This document shows positions 22,638 through 33,758 of a stretch of DNA of 64,000 nucleotides, piece after piece. The notes under the pieces are model-generated. The model had not been told where the DNA came from. It saw nothing but the letters and a program-made list of their open reading frames with translations, and did not search any database. The DNA is from Plantago ovata (Eukaryota > Streptophyta > Magnoliopsida > Lamiales > Plantaginaceae): assembly GCA_028274465.1 (NCBI GenBank), contig CM051456.1:101159348-101223347 (forward strand). Reading direction: 5' to 3'. The translations under genes were made by a program, and so were the position numbers. Numbering within the stretch: position 1 is the stretch's first letter; each line of letters opens with the position of its first letter.

Positions 22638-23546
22638 TTATCCATTATCAAATGGAAACGAATCTTGTGCATCCGTTACATTACTCCTCGCATCTTGGGA
22701 ACCATACTTGGCTCCTCTCCGTATCTGCTCAAGCAAGTCCATGATTCCCTGAAAACTAAAATTAACAAAACCAAGAAAAACAAAATCTAAAAAATAACTA
22801 AGGGAATCAGATGGAAAATAAAAATAGCAAAGAGGATCAAAACTCTTTTGGGACTCATAGGTGGGTGCATGGACCAGAACGTAGGAGTCAAGATCAAGAG
22901 TATCTGCCGAAATTGATTCAAAGACACTAAAATCTTCAGAGATTGGCTCCTCGACCTCAACACAACTCACGCCATCACCTTATGACTCAAGTGAAGCAAT
23001 GGATTCAGTTATTACTTCCTCCACGACTTCCTCTTGACCATCAACTTCGACATCCGCAAGTAAGGACGTGGAATCCAAGCTAAGCACTGAGGAGACTTCA
23101 TAAATGGATTCTTCTCCACATTCCTCTTCATCGGAAATGTTGATTTCTGGTGGCTGACTACTGAAGCGAGACGTCCATGCCCTTGTCCCGGGAGGTGAGT
23201 CCCTATCCCAATGTTCCAAAAACTTGCTGGTTACTTCACCCCAAGTGCGCAATGATTCTTCCGGCGGGATTCTGATCCATTTTCGAGCGTACCCTTTCAA
23301 GGCTCCCATAAATCCTCTCATACAAAGTTGCTCATGTGATAAGATAACCCCCTCCTAATTCTCACGAGGTATCCTCAACACACCTTCCTCGTACGTGTCT
23401 AAGAACCCTCTTGGATCATCACCCATTGAAAACGTGGAGAGAATGGAGTAGTACGAAGGATCAAGGTCATAATTCCTGCAATCTTCATCCAATGTTATGC
23501 AAATACCTCGAGGCATCACATACCGGGGCAACGGTGGTTGACTCAT
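22638..23546 (-). pseudogene. Family-A gag-like ORF, full-length copy with stops
   Basis: The complete minus-strand gag-like frame runs from ATG 23546 (MSQPPLPRYVMPRG). A TAG near 23356 (for GAG in the EN-E-EG context) and the TAA near 22978 shared by all minus-strand copies interrupt it. The middle part reads MGALKGYARKWIRIPPEE...FLEHWDRD, a Retrotrans_gag-like core; the tail is acidic, then hydrophobic (SYFLDFVFLGFVNFSF). There is no zinc knuckle or polymerase downstream, so this is a gag-only, non-autonomous element. Confidence 0.75.
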
Positions 23547-23852
23547 CCTTCATATAACTAGTTTCTGCACAGGAGGAAACAAGAAACCAAGGAGCAGAAT
23601 CCACAAAAGAAAAACAAAAACTTGCAAAGAAAAGCACAAAGAGTGCAAACAAACACAATGTAACCGAGAACTATGAGAGCGCAAGCACGTAAGGTAACCG
23701 AGATCAGATTAGATGAATTTTCTGAAAAAGATAGGGGGAAGAAATAGGGTAAGTAAGTGAGATTTCCTGAGAGCAAACCCCCAGAGCCTGTTCTTCTGTA
23801 GGGAACTGAATGCTGAAAATATAAATAAGCTAAACAGAAAAAAGGAGTATAG

Positions 23853-23870
23853 TCCCCGGCAACGGCGCCA
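23853..23870 (-). other. Primer-binding site, tRNA-Asp, intact
   Basis: Identical to the site at 20923-20940. It lies three bases from the LTR that starts at 23874. Confidence 0.9.
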
Positions 23871-23873
23871 ATT

Positions 23874-25072
23874 TGATGAACGGTAAATTTGTCAGATTCT
23901 AGTAATCAAATGAATTTGTATTTAGCCAAAGGCAATTCACAACTACAACGAAAACCGTAGTGTAGCAGTAGAATAACCTCGAGTGTCGATCTCTAAGGAC
24001 TATAACTAGCTTTATCTAATCTAACTTAAGAATATAAAATCAACAGACGACTTAGCAAAGGTTTTTCTTAACAGATAATGGAGATTGGTGATAGTATGGT
24101 CATTCAAAGCATAGCAGGTTAATAATCATGCATGAAGTCCCCGGTTTTGCATAGAGATCTTTGATCAATGAATTGTCCAATTGTGTTCCGTAATTATTCA
24201 ACACTACGAAGATAGAAGTTTTAGATAGATCAAAGAAATAAAGCAATAACTCAAAGTATAATGCGCGATATAGCCATTAGCATAATTATTAACCCTTCGC
24301 TAAGAAATCACATACTATCACCAACGAGAAGTTTAGCTACTCATAGATGTCATGCAATCAACAGAAATCATAGCACGAATGAATGAAAACATGTTGAAAG
24401 ATATATAAATATAAATAGAAAAACTGTAAGATACAATGTTACCGAAGGTTGTCAATCTCCGAAGAATCGCGATCTTACAAGCTCCAAACGCTAAGAAAAG
24501 TATCTCCTAAGCTAAGAATCCCCATAACAGGTTATGGAGAATTCCTACCTAAAACTAATGAGAAAGGTGAGAGAAAAGGTCTGAGAAAGTATGAAAAACG
24601 GAGAAAACTGAGCAACTATATATAGTGATTCGGCAGGTGTGGGGCGATTCGCCCCACACACCGGGCGATTCGCCTGGTATGGGGCGATTCGCCCCACGTC
24701 CCGGGCAACTCGCCCGGGAGGTTTTTTCGGCCAGATACGCGTTTTCGACGCGTTTTTGGATTTCTTCTCCTTTTCGGACTCGGTTTTTGCCTTCTAGTGA
24801 CCTTTTAGCCTTCAGACTCGACCTCTAGACTTCAAATCCTATCCGGAATCTTCTGGATACTCCAAATAGGCCTTCGGAACACCAATTCCTTGTCTACTTC
24901 AATACAATTTCCCGGTAAACCTCGTTTTTCACTCAAAACTTGTAAAATACAAACTAAAAGGAAACGTGACACTATTCTAATAAAATGGACTGAAATATAG
25001 CTAAATTAACATAGAGGATAGCTAAATTGGTGAAAAAAGACTCAAATGAATGTGTAAAATACACATTCATCA
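23874..25072 (-). repeat. Family-A LTR, complete
   Basis: This 1199-base LTR has TG/CA ends on the minus strand. The palindrome cluster GGGGCGATTCGCCCC / CCGGGCGA..TCGCCCGG lies at 24634-24720, next to the TATATATAGT box at about 24617-24626. Its outer end abuts a truncated plus-strand LTR at 25073, with no internal sequence between them. Confidence 0.88.
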
Positions 25073-25679
25073 TGAGATCGCGATTCTTCGGAGATTGACA
25101 ACCTTCGGTAATATTGTATCTCACGATTTTTCTATTTATATTTATATATCTTTCAACATGTTTTCTTTCAATCTTGCTATGATTTCTGTTGATTGCTTGA
25201 CATCTATGAGTAGCTAAATCTATCGTTGGTGGTAGTATGTGATTTCTTAGCGAAGGGTTCTTAATTATGCATGATGGCGGTAATGCGAATCAGACTTTGA
25301 GTTACTGCTTTATTTCTTTGATCTATCTAAGCCCTCTATCTTCGTAGTGTTGAATAAAATGGAACACATTGGACAATTCATGATCTTAGATCTCTATGCA
25401 AAACGATCGGGTACTTCATGCATGATTATTAACCTGCTATGCTTTGAATGATCATACTATCACTAACTTCCATTATCTTGATAAGAAAAATCTGTGCTAA
25501 GTCGTCTGTTGATTTTATAGTTTAAAGTTAAATTAGATAAAGCTAGTTATAGTCCTTAGAGATCGACACTCGAGGTTATTTTACTGCTGCACTACGGTTT
25601 TCGTTATAGTTGTGAATTGCCTTGGCTAAAAATAAATTTATTTGATTAATTGAATCTGACAAATTCCAGTTCATCAAAT

Positions 25680-25697
25680 TGGCGCCGTTGTCGGGGA
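25680..25697 (+). other. Primer-binding site, tRNA-Asp
   Basis: TGGCGCCGTTGTCGGGGA has one mismatch to the tRNA-Asp complement and follows the LTR end after three bases. Confidence 0.85.
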
Positions 25698-26002
25698 CTT
25701 TACTCCTTTTTTCTGTTTAGCTTATTTATATTTTCAGCATTCAGTTCCCTACAGAAGAACAGGCTCTGGGGGTTTGCTCTCAGAAAATCTCACTTTCTTA
25801 CCCTATTTCTTCCCCCCTATCTTTTCAGGAAATTCATCTAATCTGATCTCGGTTACCTTGCGTGCTTGTGCTCTCGAAGTTCTTGATTACATTATGTTTG
25901 TTGCACTCTTTGTGTTTTTCTTTGCAAGTTTTTGTTTTCTTCTGTGGATTCTACTCCTTGGTTTCTTGTTTCCTCGTGTGCAGAAACTAGTCATATGAAA
26001 GG

Positions 26003-26872
26003 ATGAGTCAACCTCCGTTGCCCCGGTATGTGATGCCTCGAGGGCCTTGCATAACATTGGATGACGATTGCAGGAATTATGACTTTGATCCTTTGTACTA
26101 CTCCATTCTCTCCACGTTTTCAATGGGTGATGATCCAAGAGGGTTCTTAGACACGTACGAGGAAGGAGTGTTGAGGATACCTTGTGAGAGTGAGGAGGGG
26201 GTTATTTTATCACATGAGCAACTTTGTATGAGAGGATTTATGGGAGCCTTGAAAGGGTACGCTCGAAGATGGCTCAGAATCCCGCTGGAAAAATCGTTGC
26301 GCACTTGGGGTGAAGTAACCAGCAAGTTTCTAGAACATTGGGATACGGACTAACCTTCCGGGTCAAGGACATGGACGTCTCGCTTTAGTAGTCAGCCACC
26401 AGAAATCGACATTGCCGATGAAGAGGAATGTGGAGAAGAATCCATTGATGAAGTCTCCTCAGTGCTTAGTTTGGATTCCACGTCCTTACTTGCGGATGTC
26501 GAAGTTGTTGGTCAAGAGGAAGTCGTGGAGGAAGTAATAACTGAATCCATTGCTTCACTTGAGTCAGAAGGTGATGGCGTGAGTTGTGTTGAGGTCGAGT
26601 GGCCAATCTCTGAAGATTTTGGTATCTTTGGATCAATTGCGGCAGATACTCTTGATCTTGACTCCTACGTTCTGGTCCATGCACCCACCTATGAGTCCCA
26701 AAGGAGTTTTGATCCTCTTTACTCTTTTTATTTTCCATCTGATTCCCTTAGTTATTTTTTAGATTTTGTTTTTCTTGGTTTTGTTAATTTTAGTTTTCAG
26801 GGAATCATGGACTTGCTTGAGCAGATACGGAGAGGAGTCAAGGATGGTTCCCAAGATGCGAGGAGTAATTGA
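26003..26872 (+). pseudogene. Family-A gag-like ORF, plus-strand copy
   Basis: The frame starts at ATG 26003 and shares the MSQPPLPRYVMPRG start, with the gag core MGALKGYARRWLRIPLEKSLRTW. One stop (TAA, 26351-26353, replacing a codon after HWDTD) splits it into two open pieces of 116 and about 170 residues in the same frame. Unlike every minus-strand copy it reads GAA, not TAA, after the IASLES segment, so the distal part is fused to the proximal part. The tail contains a hydrophobic stretch (LDFVFLGFVNFSF) and ends SQDARSN. It is a capsid-like protein of a non-autonomous element. Confidence 0.75.
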
Positions 26873-28784
26873 ACGGATGCACAATATTTGTTTCCATTTG
26901 ATAATGGATAACATTAGTGGTAATGGTCGCATGTAGTTTAGTTTTATCGCTTTCTTGCATTGCATGCATAATTATTTTTCGTGTGTTTTTTGTGATAAAA
27001 TAGGTTTTAAGATGATAATTTTGCGTTTTGGGAGGAAAAAGGCGTCTCCAGGAGTCTGGAGATGCCAGGCGAACCGCCCCCCATGTGGGGCAATTCGCCT
27101 GGCAAGACCAGGCCGCCTGGGACGTTCTGGACGCCCCAGGCGAATCGCCCCCCACCTAAGGCGATTCGCCCCGGGTGTCCGGAAACTCGGAAGTCCGGAT
27201 TTTCGATCGGAATCCCATTTTTCTCTTATTATGCTAAATTATTGATCATTTTACTTCTTTTATCGCCCGTTTTGGTTTCTCACGAGTTTTCTTGAGTCAT
27301 ATAGGTTACAGGTACAAGTTAGCTCTCACCTTAAATCCACTTTCGACGTTCGGGACGAGCGACGACGTTCAGGTTTGGGGGGGGGGTTATCGCTAGCTAT
27401 CTCTATACTTGTTTTGCTTATGATAAACTCTTGAAACCTTTTGTTTGCATTTGCACGTTTACCGCTTTCTTAGTATTTAGTTCCATACACTACATTCATC
27501 CTAGTATAGTCTTGCATGTTTATGTGGAGTTTATTGCCGAATTTTTTGAGCTTTTTTATTTGGTAGATTAACTAATTATGACATTAATCATATGTTTCAT
27601 CTCTATGAATTTGTTTGAGGTTTTCTCGCTTGGCTTGTCACATTTATGTTTGCACTTAGTTAAGCTTGGTAGTCTCGACATCACTTAGTGGTGTTTTCTC
27701 TACTGCGGTTCACGAAGGCCTTTATAATAGGATGATGCATGTTAGGATCTTATTGTTGTTTTCCCGAGTAATTATGTACCTAAGAGGCAACAAGTCTTCA
27801 CCTTGCTTTAAGATTGCTAAATGCCTAGGAAGGAGGTAGTGTGAGATTGTGTGATCCTTTGTTTGCAACCTATTCTTTCGAATAGGTTTGGGGAGGGGGT
27901 TACGCTATCATTAGACTTGTTTTTCGATTTTGAGTGTGTGTTTTGAGTTTATTTTCCTTTTTTCGTAAAGTTTGTACTCCAACCTATTCTTTCGAATAGG
28001 TTTGGAGAGGTCGTTTGTGTGTCGTTGTAATTTCTTTTTCGTTGTGGTACTGCTGAAACAAAAATCGAAAACAAAAGATGAAAAATTCCAGGAAAAAAGA
28101 AAAAAATCTGGAAAAGGAAAGAAAAAAAGAGAAAAAAATAAAATACCCCAAAAAAGCAAGGAAGGGTCCAAAAAAAAAGTCAAAAAGCAGTTTAGCAAAG
28201 TGTTTGTCTCATTTTTCAATTCCTGTAATGTTCGTAATCGAGTTGTAATCTTTGTCTTTTGTTTGTTTGAGTGTCATCTGTTCTAGACCACTCTCGTCCT
28301 GCCATTCAGGAAGTGGTGAATAGCCTAAGGCTTTGCTTGAGAGATGGGTAGAATAGGGGAGCGTTATCTTTTTTAGGGAACCCTCCTTCGTTTGATGAGA
28401 GCCAGTATTGGTTCGACCTCTTTGAGGAAAAGTCTTAACTTGGTGAACAGTAGTAAGTCCTCAGTTTCATAGGCACGGGACAACCATTCATATTTTAACA
28501 TGTTTCATTACGTCGTCACTGACTAGGTCCAGGTAGAGAATGTTACGAGAGACTATCTTGTTTTACATAAGTGCTTATGTGAATGTGTATGAGTCAGTCA
28601 AGGCATTCTTCAACCTATATCCACGTCATGATTTGTATGGTTTTTGTTCATAAGTTTTTTGATAGATTCAATAGATTAGTTCATTTGATTTGGCATGAGA
28701 CTCCATTTTTTGTGTTGCATTGTTTTTTGCATTAGAGTCTAGCTTAGTTGCTTGAGGACAAGCAAAGGTTCGGCTTGGGGAGTT
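26873..28784 (+). repeat. Family-A internal untranslated region with palindrome cluster
   Basis: Non-coding. A GC-rich cluster at 27055-27180 contains CCAGGCGAA/TCGCC and GGGGCGATTCGCC-type palindromes like those of the LTR. A poly-G run lies at 27377-27387. CCTATTCTTTCGAATAGG palindromes occur at about 27868 and 27981. The 3' part matches element C's 3' region. No gene is seen. Confidence 0.8.
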
Positions 28785-29985
28785 TGATGAACGTGTATTT
28801 TACACCTTCATTCGAGTCTTTTTTCACCTATTTTGCTATCCTCTATATTAATTTAGCTATATTTTAGTGCATTTTATTAGAATAGTGTCACGTTTCCCTT
28901 TAGTTTGCATTTTACAGGTTTTAGGTGAAAAACGTGATTTTCCGGACAATTATATTGAAGAGAACGAAGAATCGGTGTTCCGAGGACATTTTTGGAGTAT
29001 CTAGAAGATCCCGGATGGGATTTGAAGTCTAGGGGTCGAGTTTGAAGGCTTAAAGGTCACTAGAAGGCAAAAACCGAGTCCGAAAAGGAAAAGAAATCCA
29101 AAAACGTGTCGAAAACGCGTCTCTCGCCGACTGGAACTCCCGGGCGATTCGCCCGGGATGTGGGGCGGTTCGACCCACACCAGGCGATTCGCCCGGTGTG
29201 TGGGGCGACTCGCCCCACACGTTCCGAACTCCTATATATAATTGTTGTTTCTCCATGTTTTTTCATACTTTCTCAGACCTTTTTCATACCTTTCTCATTA
29301 GTTTTAGGTAGGAATTCTCCAGAGCCTGTTCTGGGAATTCTTAGCATAGGAGACAATTTTTCTTATCGATTTGGAGCTTGTGAGATCGCGATTCTTCGGA
29401 GATTGACAACCTTCGGTAACATTGTATCTCACGATTTTTCTATTTATATTTATATATCTTTCAACATGTTTTCATTCAATCTTGCTATGATTTCTGTTGA
29501 TTGCATGACATCTATGAGTAGCTAAATCTATCGTTGGTGATAGTATGTGATTTCTTAGCGAAGGGTTCTTAATTATGCATGATAGCGGTAATGCGAATCA
29601 GACTTTGAGTTATTGCTTTATTTCTTTGATCTATCTAAGCCCTCTATCTTCGTAGTGTTGAATAAACGGAACACATTGGACAATTCATGATCTTTGATCT
29701 CTATGCAAAACGATCGGGTACTTCATGCATGATTATTAACCTGCTATGCTTTGAATGATCATACTATCACTAACTTCCATTATCTTGATAAGAAAAATCT
29801 GTGCTAAGTCGTCTGTTGATTTTATAGTTTAAAGTTAAATTAGATAAAGCTAGTTATAGTCCTTAGAGATCGACACTCGAGGTTATTTTACTGCTGCACT
29901 ACGGTTTTCGTTGTAGTTGTGAATTGCCTTTGGCTAAAAAACAAATTTATTTGATTAATTGAATCTGATAAATTCCAGTTCATCA
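28785..29985 (+). repeat. Family-A 3' LTR, plus strand
   Basis: A complete LTR with TGATGAACG...TTCATCA ends. Its right end abuts sequence belonging to a CACTA element, so the retrotransposon block is inserted in that element. Confidence 0.88.
29231..29242 (+). promoter_or_regulatory. LTR TATA box next to palindrome cluster
   Basis: CCTATATATAAT follows the GGGCGA/TCGCCC palindrome cluster (29136-29222) by about ten bases. The same spacing is seen in the minus-strand LTRs. The cluster therefore occupies the position of a core-promoter-proximal element in U3. Confidence 0.6.
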
Positions 29986-30070
29986 TTAAGCTAATTCCAA
30001 GGCTGGACAGTATATACATCAAAGGCTGCAGTATATACTTTTCATAATCACATATTCTTTGAAATTCAGG

Positions 30071-30715
30071 AAGAGAAGGGAGAGCCTATGTGCTTGTTCG
30101 ATGTCTTCTGCATGACGAGGAAGACGGAGAAAGGCTGGAAACATGCCAAAGCTGGAAAGATCGGGGTAAGTTTTATGCAAACATATACCTCCAGCAAATC
30201 AAATTCATCTTCATTGTATTGCAAACAAACCTCCCATATACATTGTTGTCTTCATTATAATTTTCTAACACTTAATTTTCAATTAAATGTCAGGCCGCGG
30301 TTGAGACGAAATTGAAAGATAGAAATGAGGACTTGACACGGGAGGAGATCGATGAGTTCTTTGTAAAGTATAATCGTCCCACGAAGAAGAACTGCATTTA
30401 TGGGACAGGCAGTGCTGGTTTGGGCTATGTTATGAGTCCACGTGATCTAGTTCGGGTTCTCAATCATCCAATGAGCTTTACCAGAGGGATATCGACTTAG
30501 CAGTCGAATCCCGACTCGCCCACATCAAAGAGCAGCAGGAGGCCGAGCTCCTATACATCAAGCGTCAGCAGGAGGAGCAGGTGAGGAAGAACGAGGAGCA
30601 GGAGAGGAAAAACGCGGAGGTGGAGAAGAAGAACCCAGAGATGGAGGCTCAGCTCGCGGTTCTCACCTCTCTTCTACAGCAGCAGGGCATGAAATTTCCT
30701 CAACCACCACAGTAA
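30071..30715 (+). pseudogene. Transposase_24-type (Ptta/En/Spm) protein, C-terminal remnant
   Basis: One exon ending at 30165 reads EEKGEPMCLFDVFCMTRKTE; a GTAAGT donor and a CAG acceptor delimit an intron (30166-30293). The next exon reads AAVETKLKDRNEDLTREEID, then FFVKYNRPTKKN and YGTGSAGLGYV, which matches the pattern of the plant Transposase_24 family (PF03004) associated with CACTA elements. A one-base frameshift near 30475 separates this from a long Glu/Gln/Lys-rich coiled-coil tail (LAHIKEQQEAELL... to TAA 30713-30715). The amino part is missing. Not functional. Confidence 0.7.
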
Positions 30716-31134
30716 GGTTGATCACCATTACTATTGAGGTCTCTGTTTTGGATATTTTGGTATTAAGAATTTGGATTGGTTTCTCTACATTTTATGAGTT
30801 ATTTCCATGATGATTTGTATGACATATTTGACGATGGTGTCTTACTTTTGAATTTTATGAATATTGGATGAATTTATTAAATATCGTATTTGTATTTAAA
30901 TTTAATATTATAGTCATGTTGATTAGCTCAATAATGAAAATGAAAAAAGAAAAAAGATAAGGGACCCAGAAACAGTGTCCACCTCACTAAACTAGTGACC
31001 GAATTTTCGGTCGCTAAATTAGCGACCGAATTGCGACCAAACCGAACTGTGAGGTGGCTGCCAACGTAGTGACCGAATTATTCGATCACTAATCTAGCTA
31101 CCGAATTTTCTGTCGCTAAATATAATTAAAAAAT

Positions 31135-32302
31135 GGGCTATTACATTTGGTACCCCTGCTATTTTCACCTATTACAGATTAGTCCACCTATATTTTTAAT
31201 ACATACACCTCCTCTACTAAATAAACCTAATTACACATGAACCCACGAATTTGACTTTCTGCGCTCTAAGGCCTGGAAATGACATTTTCGCCACTGCCGG
31301 AATTTCTAATTCTGAAAAATGCCAAACAACATTAAGTTTCGGTTATTACAAATTTACCCCAAATATTTTAATTTTTACATATTTACACAAACTAATTATA
31401 AATTAACCCATGTAATATAAATATACTTCAAAATAGTTTACAAAATTATTTTAAAACAAACCCCTACAAAAATTAAATTTCAAAATCAGTCCCAAATAAT
31501 TTTCCATTTTTTTTTCCTTTACCTTTTTTTATTATCAAAAAATAAATACTAAAAAAACAAAAAAAAAAAGGTTGGGAAGAAGGAGAGCACCGATCGGAGC
31601 TCATTCACAGCTCCGATCGGAGCTCTTCAAAGCTCCAATCGGAGCTTTGTTAAGCTCCGATTGGATGAGCTGTGTTAAGCTCCAATCAAAGCTCCAATCG
31701 GAGTTGTGGAAAGCTCCAATCGGAGTTGTGGAAAGCTCCAATCGGAGCTTTCTTACACAACTCCGATTGGAGTTGTGCAAAGCTCCAATCGGAGCTTAAC
31801 AAAGCTTCGATTGGAGCTTACCAAAGCTCCAATCGGAGCAGTGCAGCTCCAATCGGAGCTTAACAAAGCTCCTATTGGAGCTTACCACCGCTCCAATCGG
31901 AGCTGTGTTACACAGCTCCGATTGGAGCTGTGTAACTTTGGTACCAGAGTTATAACTCCGGTACCGGAGTTGGGTTTATGTGTAACTTTGGTACCAGAGT
32001 TATAACTCCGGTACCGGAGTTGGGTTTAAAAAAAAAAAGTAAAAAGAAAAATGAGAAAAGAAAGAAAGAAGGAAGAAAAGAGAAAAGGAAAAAGGAAATA
32101 AAGAAAAACAGAAAAAAGAAAATAAAAGAAAAAAAAGGAAAAATTCAATAGTTAAGGCCGTGTTTGGATATTAATTTTGGAGGAGAGAGAGAACGCCGGA
32201 GTCAACATCGGACGGTGACTTGGGTTTTTTTGTAATTTTCCACGATAGTTGGGTTAGGATGCAAAGTCGCTGTTTAGTGGCGGTACCAAACGTAATTATG
32301 TC
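31135..32302. mobile_element. Second MULE-like element with palindrome array
   Basis: It opens with GGGCTATTACATTTGGTACC and closes with an imperfect complement (GGTACCAAACGTAATTATGTC). Its interior (31590-31975) is a dense array of AGCTCCGATCGGAGCT / AGCTCCAATCGGAGCT palindromes, with ACTCCGGTACCGGAGT variants at 31930-32020. It has the same plan and opening sequence theme as 1763-2831. Flanks are A-rich, so the exact target duplication is ambiguous. No coding capacity. Confidence 0.65.
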
Positions 32303-32520
32303 TTAAAAAAAATTAAATTATTACGCCAATACAATTCGGTCGCTAACTAGTGACGAATTAAAATCGGTCGCTAAAAGGGTCACTTAATTCGGTCCCTAGA
32401 TTAACGACCGAATATAAATTCGGTTGCTATGACCTAGCGACGAGCGAAAATGCGACCGCGTAGCAATTCGGTGCCGAATTGGGCCCAATTCGGTCGCTGT
32501 TTCCATGTTTTCTTGTAGTG

Positions 32521-33758
32521 TCTGGACAAAATTTGGTCGACACACTTAGTTTATTGTAATGTTTATTTCTGTGGTTTTTCTGCCATCAAATGTGATTGTA
32601 TTCTTTCATTTTGATTTGTAGTACTGGTTGTATTTTATTTGTATGTTGTTTAAGTACCCTTATTAATTAGTGGCGCTCTTTTTTTATTCAAAAAATAAAA
32701 TAATATTTAATCACAAAAAATTAAAAGAATTATCATTTTTAATTAAATTTAATATGATACTAAAAATATTAATTACCATAAAAATACAACCTAAAAAAAA
32801 AGAAAGAATGGTGAACTAATGAACGAGTTCACCATCATAACAGACTAGTGAACTAAAAAGCAGTTCAGTTCATTGGCCAAATTTCACCAAAAATTTCCTA
32901 CCACATTCACTACAACCAGCAGCCTTAGACCTCCTGCATCAGGGGTAAGGAACGGCTAAACCGTAAAAACGTGGAGGTTATGGAAGGCCATGTGGAGTCC
33001 ACTAAATGTGATCTCCACTTGTTTTTAATTTCTTTTTTCTTTTTTAATTTTTCTCCGTTTAAATTTAAAACGGTCATAACTTTTGAAATAAAAATGTTGA
33101 AAATAAATAAAAATTACCAACGGTCATAACTTTTCGAGATTTATAAATAGACACTAATCTTGGATATGTTTGCTTACACCTTCTCCAACTCATTTTTCCC
33201 TTCTTAATTAAACTCAAAACACTCTCAAAACTCCAACAAGCATGATGAACTCAAATATGACTTGGTTGAACACCTTTGGAGGATAAAGCTTTAGTTTCCA
33301 TTAGAATGTTTTTTGCATTTTCAGTTGTTTATTTTCAATTAAGCAAAACGTGTTGTAATATTGTGTGTTTCGAATTCGGTAAAAGTTAATGTAATATATT
33401 TGTGATTTCCATCTATAAACTTGATTTCGTATGAAATTCTTTACAACAAATCTTCATTCTTCTTTACCCGAAAAAAAAAAAAAAAGACGTAGCAGGACTT
33501 AAACTTGCATTAGCCGCGTTTAAGCAGTGACTGATGCTCGCGAAAACTGTTTAAACGCGGCTAAGACACATTAAACCCTTAAACTAACTTTAGGCTAAAA
33601 AACAAATGCGGATGTTCTTACACCCAAGGTCCAACAAAGCCTAACTAAGGGTATAATTGTACTTTGACGTATCAAATTCGTGTACTTTCCACATGAATTC
33701 GAAAGGGTATCCGGCCTCTGCAATTGCATCCACCACCATCTCTCTCTACTCTCTCTAC
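32521..33758. other. Gene-free spacer between two CACTA elements
   Basis: I see no convincing gene. Bases 33060-33240 resemble the promoter/leader of a non-autonomous DNA element (TTTATAAATAGACAC then a CT/CA-rich leader), unproven. An inverted repeat TTAGCCGCGTTTAA / TTAAACGCGGCTAA lies at about 33516-33564. Confidence 0.5.

Larger units (their letters stand above)
25073..29985 (+). mobile_element. Family-A element, plus-strand unit
   Basis: This is the only plus-strand member. It has a 5' LTR truncated to its last 604 bases (25073-25676), a primer site at 25680-25697, a gag-like ORF, an untranslated region with palindromes, a polypurine tract at about 28770-28784 and a full 3' LTR (28785-29985, 1201 bases). 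The two LTRs differ at about a dozen positions over the shared 604 bases by eye. It is gag-only, about 4.9 kb, and would need enzymes in trans. Confidence 0.85.
29986..32520 (+). mobile_element. CACTA (En/Spm) element, 3' part
   Basis: The right end is TTTTCTTGTAGTG at 32508-32520, the complement of the CACTACAAGAAA terminus typical of plant CACTA elements. Subterminal repeats of the GCGACCGAATT type lie at 30990-31125 and 32330-32505. It carries a Transposase_24-type ORF remnant and is invaded by a MULE-like element. Its left end is not in view because the retrotransposon block interrupts it at 29985. Confidence 0.75.

Noticed and set aside
31572-32005. Three overlapping plus-strand frames of repetitive protein (APIGA.. 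units)
   Set aside because: Translation of the palindromic DNA array; open in several frames because of the repeat, not because it is coding.
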